Below the pieces are notes generated by a model. The model searched no databases, had not been told where the DNA came from, and saw only the letters and a program-made list of their open reading frames with translations. DNA of 15,392 nucleotides from positions 1 to 15,392 of the forward strand of contig CAKSCN010000045.1 of the NCBI GenBank assembly GCA_934444485.1. Reading direction: 5' to 3'. Position numbers and translations under genes: made by a program. Origin of the DNA: an uncultured Eubacteriales bacterium (lineage in GTDB: Bacteria > Bacillota > Clostridia > Oscillospirales > CAG-382). This document shows, one piece after another, positions 5,638-11,955 of this stretch. Every line of letters starts with the position of its first letter. Positions within the stretch are counted from its first letter, which is position 1.

Positions 5638-7923
5638 ATGGATTTTAAAGGCGTTCCGGCAAACAAAGAACCGTCAGAAGGTATGAAGAAACTTCTTGAA
5701 GAAACGCTTTCGTCGGAGAACGGCAAAAGCGCGGAGAGAGAAAAGCTCTTGTTTATTATCGTCGGCGACCTCACCTTCGGCGCAAAATACGGAGAAACGC
5801 TCCTTGCGGCAACCGATAAACGTGCGATTTCGATAGACCCTTCGGCTGCGGAGGACAAAAAAGTGCGGATAATACCGTACACGGACGTCGAAAGCGCAAA
5901 GGTCAAGCGAATGTACGGAAACGCAAGACTCGTCGTGAATACCGTCGGCGGAGAGAAGATTGAGTTTTTCCGCTTTACGTATTCGGTTGCGACGCTCTGC
6001 GACATGGCGGCGGCTTTTATGGAGAACCTCGGACACGGAGAGCCGCTTGAGCGTGAATACGACGTTGTCTGCGCAACCTACGAAAAGATGATGAACGTCT
6101 GTCCCAAGTGCGGCAGAACGCTCCTTCACCCCGGTGCGGAGTGCATCAACTGCCAGTCAAAGGGCAAGATAATGAAGAAGCTTTCAAAGTACGTGAAGCC
6201 CGAGATAGGCAACCTCATACTCTGTATGTTCCTCTCGGTTTTCTCGACCGGAATGGCACTTCTGCCGCCCTACATAACAAAGAACCTCGTCGATGATATC
6301 CTGCCGAACAGCAATATGCAAAAGCTCAAAGCCGTGGTTCTTATCCTTCTGTCTGCGTACCTTCTTCAGCACCTTATCGGCATCGTGCGGGGCTACAGAC
6401 TCCGTGTCAGCGGCGATAAGATAGTTGCGGAGCTGCGAAACGACGTTTACCGCAAGGCACAGCACCTTCCCATGAGCTTTTACGACAAAACCTCGACAGG
6501 CTCGGTTATCAACCGCATAAGCGGAGACTCTTCGACCATTCAGTCGTTCATGCTCCGAATAACCCAAGAGGTCGTCGTGCAGTTTTTCCTCATGATAGGC
6601 ATTATCATAATAATGTTCGTCATGAACTGGAAGCTCACGCTCCTTTCTCTCATACCGATACCGATAGTCGTACTCGGCTCACGCTACTTTAACCGCAAGA
6701 TATTCCCGTATTACCGCAAAATATGGCGCAGATGGTCGGCGGTTGTGTCTATACTCACCGACTCTCTGCCTTGCATAAAGGTTGTAAAATCGTTTGCCGG
6801 AGAGGACAGAGCGGTAGATAAATTCTCCGACTACAACAAGGAGTGGCTGAGAGTCGATACGCAGTCGGCAAGAATATCGACGGCATTCCCGAATATCGTT
6901 TCATTCTTCGTAAACTGCGGCTCGCTTCTTATATGGTTCGTCGGCGGTACGTGGGTCGTAAACCTCGAGGGAGGACTCACGGTCGGCGTGCTTGTGTCGT
7001 TCCTCTCGTATGCTTCGATGTTCTACGGACCGGTTAACTTCTTCGCAAACCTAAGCGACGCATACCAGCAGGCGCTTTCGGCGGCAGAACGAATACTCGA
7101 CATTCTCGACGCCGAGGAGGAAAACGACAGAGGAAGCGGAAACCGTCCCGAGATAAAGGGAAAGATAGAGTTCAAGAACGTAAACTTTGCCTTTGACCGC
7201 ACGAAGATGACCCTGTCGGATATAAACCTCACAATTGAGCCGGGAGACATCGTGGGTATCGTCGGCACAACGGGTTCGGGAAAATCGACGCTCATTAACC
7301 TTCTCTTACGCTTCTACGATAAGTATGAGGGCGAAATACTCGTTGACGGCGTCAATATCAAGGATATCGACCTCGAATATTACCGCTCCAGAATAGGCTA
7401 CGTACAGCAGGAACCGATGATGTTCCGTGACACAATCTTCAACAATATCGCATACGGCAAGCCGGACGCACACGTCGAGGAGGTAATTCACGCCGCAGAG
7501 ATAGCGAACGCACATGAGTTTATCGCACGTCAGCCGGACGCCTACGACTCAATGCTCGGCGAGAGGGGCATAGGACTTTCGGGAGGTGAGCGTCAGCGAC
7601 TCTCTATAGCGAGAGCGGTTCTCAAAAATCCGAGTATGCTCATATTCGACGAAGCGACGGCGTCGGTTGACTCCGAAACCGAGAATATGATTCAGGAGGC
7701 TATAGAACGTCTCATCAGCGGCAGAACGACTCTCATGATAGCTCACAGACTCTCGACGCTGCGAAAGGCGAATAAGATAATCGTCGTCGATAAGGGACGC
7801 ATTATCGAGAACGGAAGCCACGAAGAGCTTATGGCACTCAAGGGTAAATACTATAAGCTCGTCGAAATACAGTCGATGTCCGAGAAGATAAGAAAGAGCA
7901 AAGAGGAGGAGAATTTTGAATAA
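5638..7923 (+). CDS. ABC exporter half-transporter with PH-like and zinc-ribbon N-terminus
   Basis: A 761-residue type IV (type I exporter-like) ABC half-transporter expected to work as a dimer in the cytoplasmic membrane. Order: about residues 30-135, a beta-rich segment resembling bacterial PH-like domains (LLAATDKRAI, YTDVESAKV, ARLVVNTVGGEKIEFF); a zinc ribbon with Cys155, Cys158, Cys169, Cys172; a membrane domain with about six helices (about 188-485); and the nucleotide-binding domain. The latter has Walker A GTTGSGKST (543-551), Q-loop YVQQEP, signature LSGGE (647-651), Walker B MLIFDEA (Asp671, Glu672) and His703, all intact. ATG 5638 is chosen because GAAAGGGA (5623-5630) precedes it by 7 bases; an ATG at 5593 has no such site. 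Substrate is unknown. It overlaps the next gene by one base (TAATG). Confidence 0.92.
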   Translation: MDFKGVPANKEPSEGMKKLLEETLSSENGKSAEREKLLFIIVGDLTFGAKYGETLLAATDKRAISIDPSAAEDKKVRIIPYTDVESAKVKRMYGNARLVVNTVGGEKIEFFRFTYSVATLCDMAAAFMENLGHGEPLEREYDVVCATYEKMMNVCPKCGRTLLHPGAECINCQSKGKIMKKLSKYVKPEIGNLILCMFLSVFSTGMALLPPYITKNLVDDILPNSNMQKLKAVVLILLSAYLLQHLIGIVRGYRLRVSGDKIVAELRNDVYRKAQHLPMSFYDKTSTGSVINRISGDSSTIQSFMLRITQEVVVQFFLMIGIIIIMFVMNWKLTLLSLIPIPIVVLGSRYFNRKIFPYYRKIWRRWSAVVSILTDSLPCIKVVKSFAGEDRAVDKFSDYNKEWLRVDTQSARISTAFPNIVSFFVNCGSLLIWFVGGTWVVNLEGGLTVGVLVSFLSYASMFYGPVNFFANLSDAYQQALSAAERILDILDAEEENDRGSGNRPEIKGKIEFKNVNFAFDRTKMTLSDINLTIEPGDIVGIVGTTGSGKSTLINLLLRFYDKYEGEILVDGVNIKDIDLEYYRSRIGYVQQEPMMFRDTIFNNIAYGKPDAHVEEVIHAAEIANAHEFIARQPDAYDSMLGERGIGLSGGERQRLSIARAVLKNPSMLIFDEATASVDSETENMIQEAIERLISGRTTLMIAHRLSTLRKANKIIVVDKGRIIENGSHEELMALKGKYYKLVEIQSMSEKIRKSKEEENFE

Positions 7924-8411
7924 TGGCAAGACGATATATTGACGGCGACGAAGCCAAATTCACAAAGCGTGATATGTGCGTTGTGGACGTTGAGTTTTAC
8001 GGCGGCGAGAAAATCGAGAACCTTGAGCCGAGAAGACTCTTCCCCGTAAGCGGACTCAGACGCTACATAACTCTCCTTGACAGCGAGGGCAAGGAGCACG
8101 CAATCATAAGAAACCTCGATAACCTCATGCCGGAGTCGAAAGCGGTTATAGAAGAAGCACTGAACGAATATTACCTCATACCGAAAATAACGGCACTTAC
8201 CGAGGTGAGCGAAAAATTCGGCATACTCAAATGGACGGTCGATACCGACAGGGGAGAGCAGACCTTCACAATACGCAACCGTCATAACGACATAAAGGTG
8301 CTTTACGACGGAAGAGTGCTTGTCAGGGACTCAAACGACAACAGATATGAGATACCCGACTACAGAAGACTCGACCGCCGCAGCATAAAACTGCTCAATT
8401 CCGAAATATAA
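7923..8411 (+). CDS. DUF1854-family protein, partner of the ABC exporter
   Basis: A 162-residue soluble protein recognised as DUF1854 from the pattern RRLFPVSGLRRYITLLDSEGKEHAIIRNLDNLMPES, the FGILKWTVDTDRGEQTFTIRNRHNDI core and the basic tail DYRRLDRRSIKLL. Family knowledge: DUF1854 occurs at the C-terminus of some ABC transporters or next to them, including an exporter associated with cyanophycin metabolism in other bacteria, and a ligand-binding or regulatory role has been suggested. Here it is a separate gene whose ATG overlaps the exporter stop codon (TAATG); GAGGAGG sits about 11-13 bases upstream within the exporter's end. That tight coupling implies stoichiometric synthesis with the exporter. 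Reaction or ligand unknown. Confidence 0.85.
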   Translation: MARRYIDGDEAKFTKRDMCVVDVEFYGGEKIENLEPRRLFPVSGLRRYITLLDSEGKEHAIIRNLDNLMPESKAVIEEALNEYYLIPKITALTEVSEKFGILKWTVDTDRGEQTFTIRNRHNDIKVLYDGRVLVRDSNDNRYEIPDYRRLDRRSIKLLNSEI

Positions 8412-8434
8412 TCTGACAGAACAGGAGAATAAAT

Positions 8435-8761
8435 ATGAAACTTGTACTTGCGATAGTAAACAACGAAGACAGTGCGGTCGTCGCCTCCGCGCTTACGGCA
8501 GAGGGCTATTTTGTGACAAAGCTCTCGACAACCGGAGGTTTTCTCATGATAGGAAATACAACTCTTCTCATAGGAACCGACGACGACAAGGTCGAAAACA
8601 TCAAGGAAATACTCAAAAAGCACAGCTCTACGAGAACCGCCGTAAATCCGACTCATGCCGCATACGGACGCGGACTTTCCCACGACGGGCTTCCCGATGA
8701 GGTAAAGGTCGGCGGCGCAACGTATTTTGTCCTCAATGTAGAGGAACAGGGAAAAGTTTGA
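8435..8761 (+). CDS. darA: Cyclic-di-AMP receptor of the DarA/PstA family
   Basis: A 108-residue PII-like signalling protein, full length for the family (about 109). Members form trimers that bind c-di-AMP in the cytosol. Landmarks: the opening MKLVLAIVNNEDS, the TKLSTTGGFL motif (28-37) and GNTTLLIG (40-47) that line the nucleotide pocket, and VGGATYFVLNVE (92-103) at the C-terminus. The start has AGGAG a short distance upstream (about 8421-8426). It follows DUF1854 by 23 bases with no terminator, so it is the third gene of the ABC operon. In many Firmicutes darA lies between tmk and holB; that context is absent here. Whether this is the only copy or an extra one cannot be told. Confidence 0.93.
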   Translation: MKLVLAIVNNEDSAVVASALTAEGYFVTKLSTTGGFLMIGNTTLLIGTDDDKVENIKEILKKHSSTRTAVNPTHAAYGRGLSHDGLPDEVKVGGATYFVLNVEEQGKV

Positions 8762-8786
8762 CCGGCGAAAACGAGAGCGGCTAGAC

Positions 8787-8815
8787 TTGACAAAGTTGTG
8801 TTTTCGGTGTATAAT
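8787..8815 (+). promoter_or_regulatory. Perfect-consensus sigma-A promoter of the GH20 gene
   Basis: TTGACA (8787-8792), 17-bp spacer, TATAAT (8810-8815). Predicted start near 8822, leader about 60 bases. No terminator was seen between darA and this promoter, so readthrough from the ABC operon is possible. Confidence 0.85.
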
Positions 8816-8883
8816 TAACTGCAAGTATGTTTGTACTGTGAAATGCCGACGATACAGAAATAATATGATGCGTGGTGAACAAA

Positions 8884-10374
8884 ATGAATATTTTTCCCGC
8901 ACCGTCGAAGTGCGAAAAGAAAGAGGGAGCATTCACTTTTTCCGAAAATGATACGCTCTTTCTTATCATAGACAGCGGCGTAAAGAACGCAGACTTCAGG
9001 AATAAATGTTCCGAGCTTTGGAGTAATTTTACTGCCGGGAAAGCGCATCTTGAGGTGGTCGAAAAAAACGGTATTCCGTGCCGTGCGGCAATTGCAAAAA
9101 GTAGGGACTGCTTTCCCGAGGATGAAAGTACGGAATATGAATATGTTATTCGCTGTACCGAAAACGCCGTGAATATCGCATATTCCTGCGAAAACGGTCT
9201 TATTCACGCTTTCTCGACGCTTTTGCAGATTATTTCGCCGTACAGCAATGCAAACGGGAGCTTTTCCGTGCCGTGCTGCGAGATATCCGACAGACCCGTT
9301 CTCAAACTGCGCGGAATACACCTTTGCGTGTTCCCCGAAACTTCGCTTCTCTTTCTCAGAAAAGCGGTAAGGCTCTGCGGACTTCTCAAATATTCCCATG
9401 TCATTCTCGAGTTTTGGGGAATGTACAGATACTCATTTATGAAAGAACTCGGCTGGAGCGACGGATATACTGCCGCAGAACTGCGTTCCGTCATTGAGGA
9501 CGGCAGAGCATTGGGAATTGAGTTTATACCGATGTTCAACCACCTCGGTCACGCTTCTCAGTCGCGCTTTAAGGCAGGAAAAAACGTGCTTCTCGACAAC
9601 GCTCCCGAATACGAGGAATACTTTGAACCGGGCGGCTGGACGTGGAAGGTGTCAAAGCCCGAGGTGAAAGAGCTTCTGCGTTCGGTGCGATCCGAGCTTT
9701 GCGGACTCTTCGGCAAGGGCGAATATTTCCACGTAGGCTGTGACGAAGCGTATATCTGCGACGGACTCGACAAAGGTCTTGACGAAAAACAAAACCGTGA
9801 ATTTACTGATTTTCTCAACGAAACGGCAGCAGATATAGAGAGCCATGGCAGAAAAATGATAATGTGGGGCGATATGTTCCTCGACAAGAACGCATTTCCG
9901 TTCCCATACTGTTCAAACATTTGCTTCCGCTGTACGGACACTGTGAGCAATCTTGAAAGGCTGAATCCCGGAATAATCGTTGCCGACTGGCAGTATAACG
10001 TCGGTGCGGATAAGGACGACACCGTGAAGTACTTTGCCGAACACCGCCGTGCAGACACGCTCATTCTCTCACCGTGGGAGGGATACGAAAACGTGAGTGC
10101 GGCGGACAACATAAAAGGTCGCTGTACACTTGCGAAAAAACACGGACTTTTGGGTGTTGTCGCAACGACGTGGAATACCGTCAACCGCGATATGCGAAAT
10201 CTCATATACGCCGCCTGCGAGATGTGGTCGGAAAACGAAGGATATGCAGATCTGCGCACATGGGAGGTTTATAAGTGCATCGGCATGCAGAATCTGAGAA
10301 AGCTCATGCCGAGCGGCGGCGACAGGGAAAAAGCCGGTTGGTTCGAGGGCGAAAACACTGTAGCTTACGTATAA
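8884..10374 (+). CDS. Cytoplasmic GH20-type beta-N-acetylhexosaminidase
   Basis: A 496-residue glycoside hydrolase family 20-like protein. An N-terminal alpha/beta domain (about 1-130) precedes a TIM barrel that starts at LKLRGIHL (about 141-148). The hallmark HVGCDEAY carries the catalytic pair Asp287-Glu288 (Asp stabilises the N-acetyl oxazolinium intermediate, Glu is the acid/base); MIMWGDMF and WEGYENV supply later barrel tryptophans. There is no signal peptide, so it should act in the cytosol on imported GlcNAc- or GalNAc-containing oligosaccharides. ATG 8884 gives a natural N-terminus (MNIFPAP) with a weak GGTG site 6 bases before; GTG at 8872 or 8875 are alternatives. Its products fit the NahK/NagB route 6 kb away. 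The exact linkage preference cannot be read from sequence. Confidence 0.82.
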   Translation: MNIFPAPSKCEKKEGAFTFSENDTLFLIIDSGVKNADFRNKCSELWSNFTAGKAHLEVVEKNGIPCRAAIAKSRDCFPEDESTEYEYVIRCTENAVNIAYSCENGLIHAFSTLLQIISPYSNANGSFSVPCCEISDRPVLKLRGIHLCVFPETSLLFLRKAVRLCGLLKYSHVILEFWGMYRYSFMKELGWSDGYTAAELRSVIEDGRALGIEFIPMFNHLGHASQSRFKAGKNVLLDNAPEYEEYFEPGGWTWKVSKPEVKELLRSVRSELCGLFGKGEYFHVGCDEAYICDGLDKGLDEKQNREFTDFLNETAADIESHGRKMIMWGDMFLDKNAFPFPYCSNICFRCTDTVSNLERLNPGIIVADWQYNVGADKDDTVKYFAEHRRADTLILSPWEGYENVSAADNIKGRCTLAKKHGLLGVVATTWNTVNRDMRNLIYAACEMWSENEGYADLRTWEVYKCIGMQNLRKLMPSGGDREKAGWFEGENTVAYV

Positions 10375-10462
10375 GTGCGTTTTCGGTGATACCGCAAATG
10401 CACATGATAAATACATTTACCGAAAGGAAAACAGAAGATGAAAGTAAGATTTCAAATGGAAA

Positions 10463-10558
10463 ATGGCAAAACAAGCGGCGAAGGACTATATGTCGGAGTA
10501 CAAAAAGAGTGTGCTCAAAGACAAGTACTTCAAAAAATCTACGGCGAAGGTGAGTTAA
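10463..10558 (+). CDS. Possible 31-residue lysine-rich small protein
   Basis: Short ORF encoding MAKQAAKDYMSEYKKSVL followed by KDKYFKKSTAKVS, TAA at 10556-10558. In favour: codon choice (GCG, TCG, GAC, TAC, AAG) matches the neighbouring genes, the peptide looks like a charged amphipathic helix, and it stops 7 bases before a strong hairpin. Against: there is no clear ribosome binding site for ATG 10463. The good site nearby (AAAGGAAAA at about 10423-10431) instead faces ATG 10438 in another frame, whose ORF runs through the hairpin into the repeat array and has poorer codon choice. Either or neither may be translated. No function is proposed. Confidence 0.35.
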   Translation: MAKQAAKDYMSEYKKSVLKDKYFKKSTAKVS

Positions 10559-10565
10559 AAAACAA

Positions 10566-10594
10566 CGCTCCGGGGCTAAAAAAGTCTCGGAGCG
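10566..10594 (+). terminator. Strong 12-bp RNA hairpin, terminator-like without an adjacent T-run
   Basis: CGCTCCGGGGCT (10566-10577), loop AAAAA, AGTCTCGGAGCG (10583-10594). All 12 positions pair, two of them as G-U, which only works in the plus-strand transcript; this points to a plus-strand RNA structure. It closes the GH20 transcription unit, but the nearest T-run (10605-10609) is 10 bases beyond the stem, so it may be a processing or stability element rather than a simple terminator. Confidence 0.55.
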
Positions 10595-10608
10595 GAGGGC
10601 AGAATTTT

Positions 10609-10775
10609 TGTTACACGGGATGTTACACAGCACTGTTACACAGGGAAAAAGGCGTTTGTGTGTAACATTTCGGTATGTTACACAGTTACGAACAACCGTT
10701 CTTGCGTAACATTCTGTGTAACACGAAAAAGCACGCTGTTACGGGGGTTTCAGAGGATTTGTTACAATGTTACAC
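10609..10775. repeat. Cluster of TGTTACAC octamers in both orientations
   Basis: Exact TGTTACAC occurs at 10609, 10621, 10634, 10676 and 10768; TGTTACAA at 10760; TGTTACGG at 10737. Inverted copies (GTGTAACA) lie at 10660 and 10716, and GCGTAACA at 10704. That is ten copies in 167 bases; the first three are direct repeats with 12 and 13 base periods, extending to TGTTACACAG in several. The whole 10595-10889 stretch is noncoding, between the 3' end of the GH20 unit and the tRNA terminator; 10776-10889 is AT-rich with no convincing gene or complete promoter (a lone TATAAT at 10824). The element could be protein-binding sites, a folded RNA or a decayed mobile/repetitive element. Confidence 0.75.
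10676..10723. repeat. Nested inverted repeat within the TGTTACAC array
   Basis: TGTTACACA (10676-10684) pairs with TGTGTAACA (10715-10723); just inside, GTTACG (10685-10690) pairs with CGTAAC (10705-10710), leaving a 4-base bulge; GAAC and GTTC can pair in the loop. A second hairpin pairs TGTTACACA (10634-10642) with TGTGTAACA (10659-10667). Both work as DNA cruciform or RNA stem. Confidence 0.6.
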
Positions 10776-10889
10776 TATTTTTTATAACATTATAAAATTA
10801 AAGAATATAAAGGAAATACACGTTATAATCCTATGTACGCATATATGTATGGAAAAAGTGCGCAACATTGTAACTTTCGGTCTAAAACG

Positions 10890-10922
10890 AAAAATCCCCC
10901 GGGACGCTTACACGACCGGGAG
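10890..10922 (-). terminator. Terminator of tRNA-Gln
   Basis: On the minus strand CTCCCGG (10922-10916) pairs with CCGGGGG (10902-10896), one G-U pair, followed by ATTTTT (10895-10890). It lies about 45 bases after the tRNA end. Confidence 0.75.
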
Positions 10923-10966
10923 CTTCATCGCTATCACAAACACGAGGGGTTCGGATAATATTGTTT

Positions 10967-11040
10967 TGGCTGCCGAACTAGGATTCGAACCCAGACAAAC
11001 AGAGTCAGAGTCTGTCGTGCTACCTTTACACAATTCGGCA
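10967..11040 (-). tRNA. tRNA-Gln (anticodon CTG), CCA encoded
   Basis: The minus strand folds into a complete cloverleaf: acceptor TGCCGAA/TTCGGCA, D-stem GTGT/GCAC, anticodon stem ACAGA/TCTGT with loop CTCTGAC (anticodon CTG, decoding CAG), 4-base variable region, T-stem CTGGG/CCTAG with loop TTCGAAT, discriminator G, then CCA. The mature tRNA is 74 bases including CCA. It is a single tRNA gene with its own promoter and terminator. The flanking AATATTG repeats (10957 and 11040) are too short to argue for an integration site. Confidence 0.95.
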
Positions 11041-11085
11041 ATATTGGTTTGCGGTTGATTTGTTGTCTTTCACTCAACAAATGGT

Positions 11086-11114
11086 ATTATATCACACGAA
11101 AAGCGATTTGTCAA
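11086..11114 (-). promoter_or_regulatory. Perfect-consensus promoter of tRNA-Gln, with a dyad at its start site
   Basis: On the minus strand TTGACA (11114-11109), 17-bp spacer, TATAAT (11091-11086); start predicted near 11079. A perfect 8-bp inverted repeat, ATTTGTTG (11058-11065) and CAACAAAT (11075-11082), spans that start. It could be an operator or a hairpin in the tRNA precursor leader. Confidence 0.85.
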
Positions 11115-11157
11115 TAACTTTTGAGAAAAAAATGTCGTTTTTACTTTTTGCATAATT

Positions 11158-11187
11158 TTGTAAACTATCAAGACGACAATGTATATA
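11158..11187 (+). promoter_or_regulatory. Possible promoter of the GNAT gene
   Basis: TTGTAA (11158-11163), 18-bp spacer, TATATA (11182-11187); an overlapping TATAAT starts at 11184 but would give a 20-bp spacer. The leader of about 80 bases holds a small GGCAG/CTGCC hairpin (11201-11216). Confidence 0.45.
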
Positions 11188-11275
11188 ATTTTAACAACGA
11201 GGCAGGCGGCTCTGCCCATTTATACGAAAAATTTTAGACTCACAGGCATTTTTGAAAGAAAGGCATGGTACAGAC

Positions 11276-11884
11276 ATGAACAGAATACGCTTCGCTTCTC
11301 CCTATGACGCAATGGAAATCCTGAAAATATACTCCCCATTTATAAAAATGACGGCGTTCACGTTTGAATGCGACGTTCCGAAACCGTATGAGATGAAACG
11401 CAGAATATCGAGCGTCGGCTCACGTTTCCCGTGGCTTATTTGCGAGATAAACGGAGAAACCGCAGGCTATGCCTTTGCAACCTCGGGAAAGCAGAAAGGA
11501 GCGTACCGCTGGAACGCCGAGGTCGCCGTCTACATAAAAGAGGACTACAGGCGCTGTAATATCGCCTCGGCTCTTTATTACGCCGTTATCGAGCTTCTGA
11601 AGCTCCAGGGGTATTACAACGTCATTGCCTACATAACGATACCGAATGAGAGCAGCGAGCATTTTCACCGTGCCTTCGGCTTTGTGAAGTCCGGAGAGCT
11701 TTCGCACGTCGGATATAAGCTCGGTAAGTGGTACAGCGTCGCAATATACGAAAAACAGCTCCGCCCCATAACCGAGAATGATGCCGAGCCGCTTCCCGTA
11801 AAAGCAATTACCGAAATAGAGGAAAGCGACTCCGAACACATTTTTACAAACGCATTGAAAATCGTTCGCTTCGCCAAAGCGTAG
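11276..11884 (+). CDS. GNAT N-acetyltransferase, phosphinothricin acetyltransferase-like
   Basis: A 202-residue GNAT-fold enzyme, expected to transfer acetyl from acetyl-CoA to an amine in the cytosol. The layout matches the PAT/methionine sulfone acetyltransferase group: IYSPFIKMTAFTFE near the N-terminus (20-31), AEVAVYIKEDYRRCNIASALYY (81-102) carrying the acetyl-CoA loop, ITIPNESSEHFHRAFGF (120-136), and the closing VGYKLGKWYSVAIYEK (145-160). In the acetyl-CoA loop, usually R/Q-x-x-G-x-G/A, the first Gly is Asn95. The last 40 residues (acidic linker, then a short basic end) go beyond the usual PAT length. ATG 11276 is preceded by AAAGG at spacing 12; a TTG at 11252 is less likely. Substrate unknown; resistance should not be inferred. 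Confidence 0.82.
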   Translation: MNRIRFASPYDAMEILKIYSPFIKMTAFTFECDVPKPYEMKRRISSVGSRFPWLICEINGETAGYAFATSGKQKGAYRWNAEVAVYIKEDYRRCNIASALYYAVIELLKLQGYYNVIAYITIPNESSEHFHRAFGFVKSGELSHVGYKLGKWYSVAIYEKQLRPITENDAEPLPVKAITEIEESDSEHIFTNALKIVRFAKA

Positions 11885-11909
11885 AGCGTTGCGGAAAAGA
11901 ATAAAGAAG

Positions 11910-11940
11910 CTGCGGAACGGAGAACCGAACCGCAGTTTTT
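11910..11940 (+). terminator. Bidirectional terminator between GNAT and the large GH gene
   Basis: CTGCGG (11910-11915) pairs with CCGCAG (11930-11935), with a further CGG/CCG pairing across a symmetric AA/AA internal loop, followed by TTTTT (11936-11940). On the minus strand the stem is followed by CTTCTTTATTCTTTT, so it can end both converging genes. Confidence 0.8.
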
Positions 11941-11955
11941 GCGTTTGCCGCCTAA

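Noticed and set aside
10609..10775. TGTTACAC array as a CRISPR array or DnaA-box origin
   Set aside because: The repeats are only 8-10 bases, in both orientations, with irregular 0-20 base gaps; CRISPR repeats are longer and evenly spaced in one orientation. The motif does not match the DnaA box TTATCCACA.
10824..10960. TATAAT at 10824 followed by a 41-codon ORF from ATG 10833
   Set aside because: No -35 box at a suitable distance, no ribosome site fit, and the frame crosses the tRNA terminator hairpin.
10957..11046. AATATTG direct repeats flanking tRNA-Gln as an integration (att) site
   Set aside because: Only 7 identical bases, no integrase nearby and no sign of a mobile element; expected by chance in AT-rich flanks.
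10675..11058. 127-codon plus-strand ORF
   Set aside because: It runs through the repeat array, the tRNA terminator and the whole antisense of tRNA-Gln, with no ribosome binding site; it is chance.
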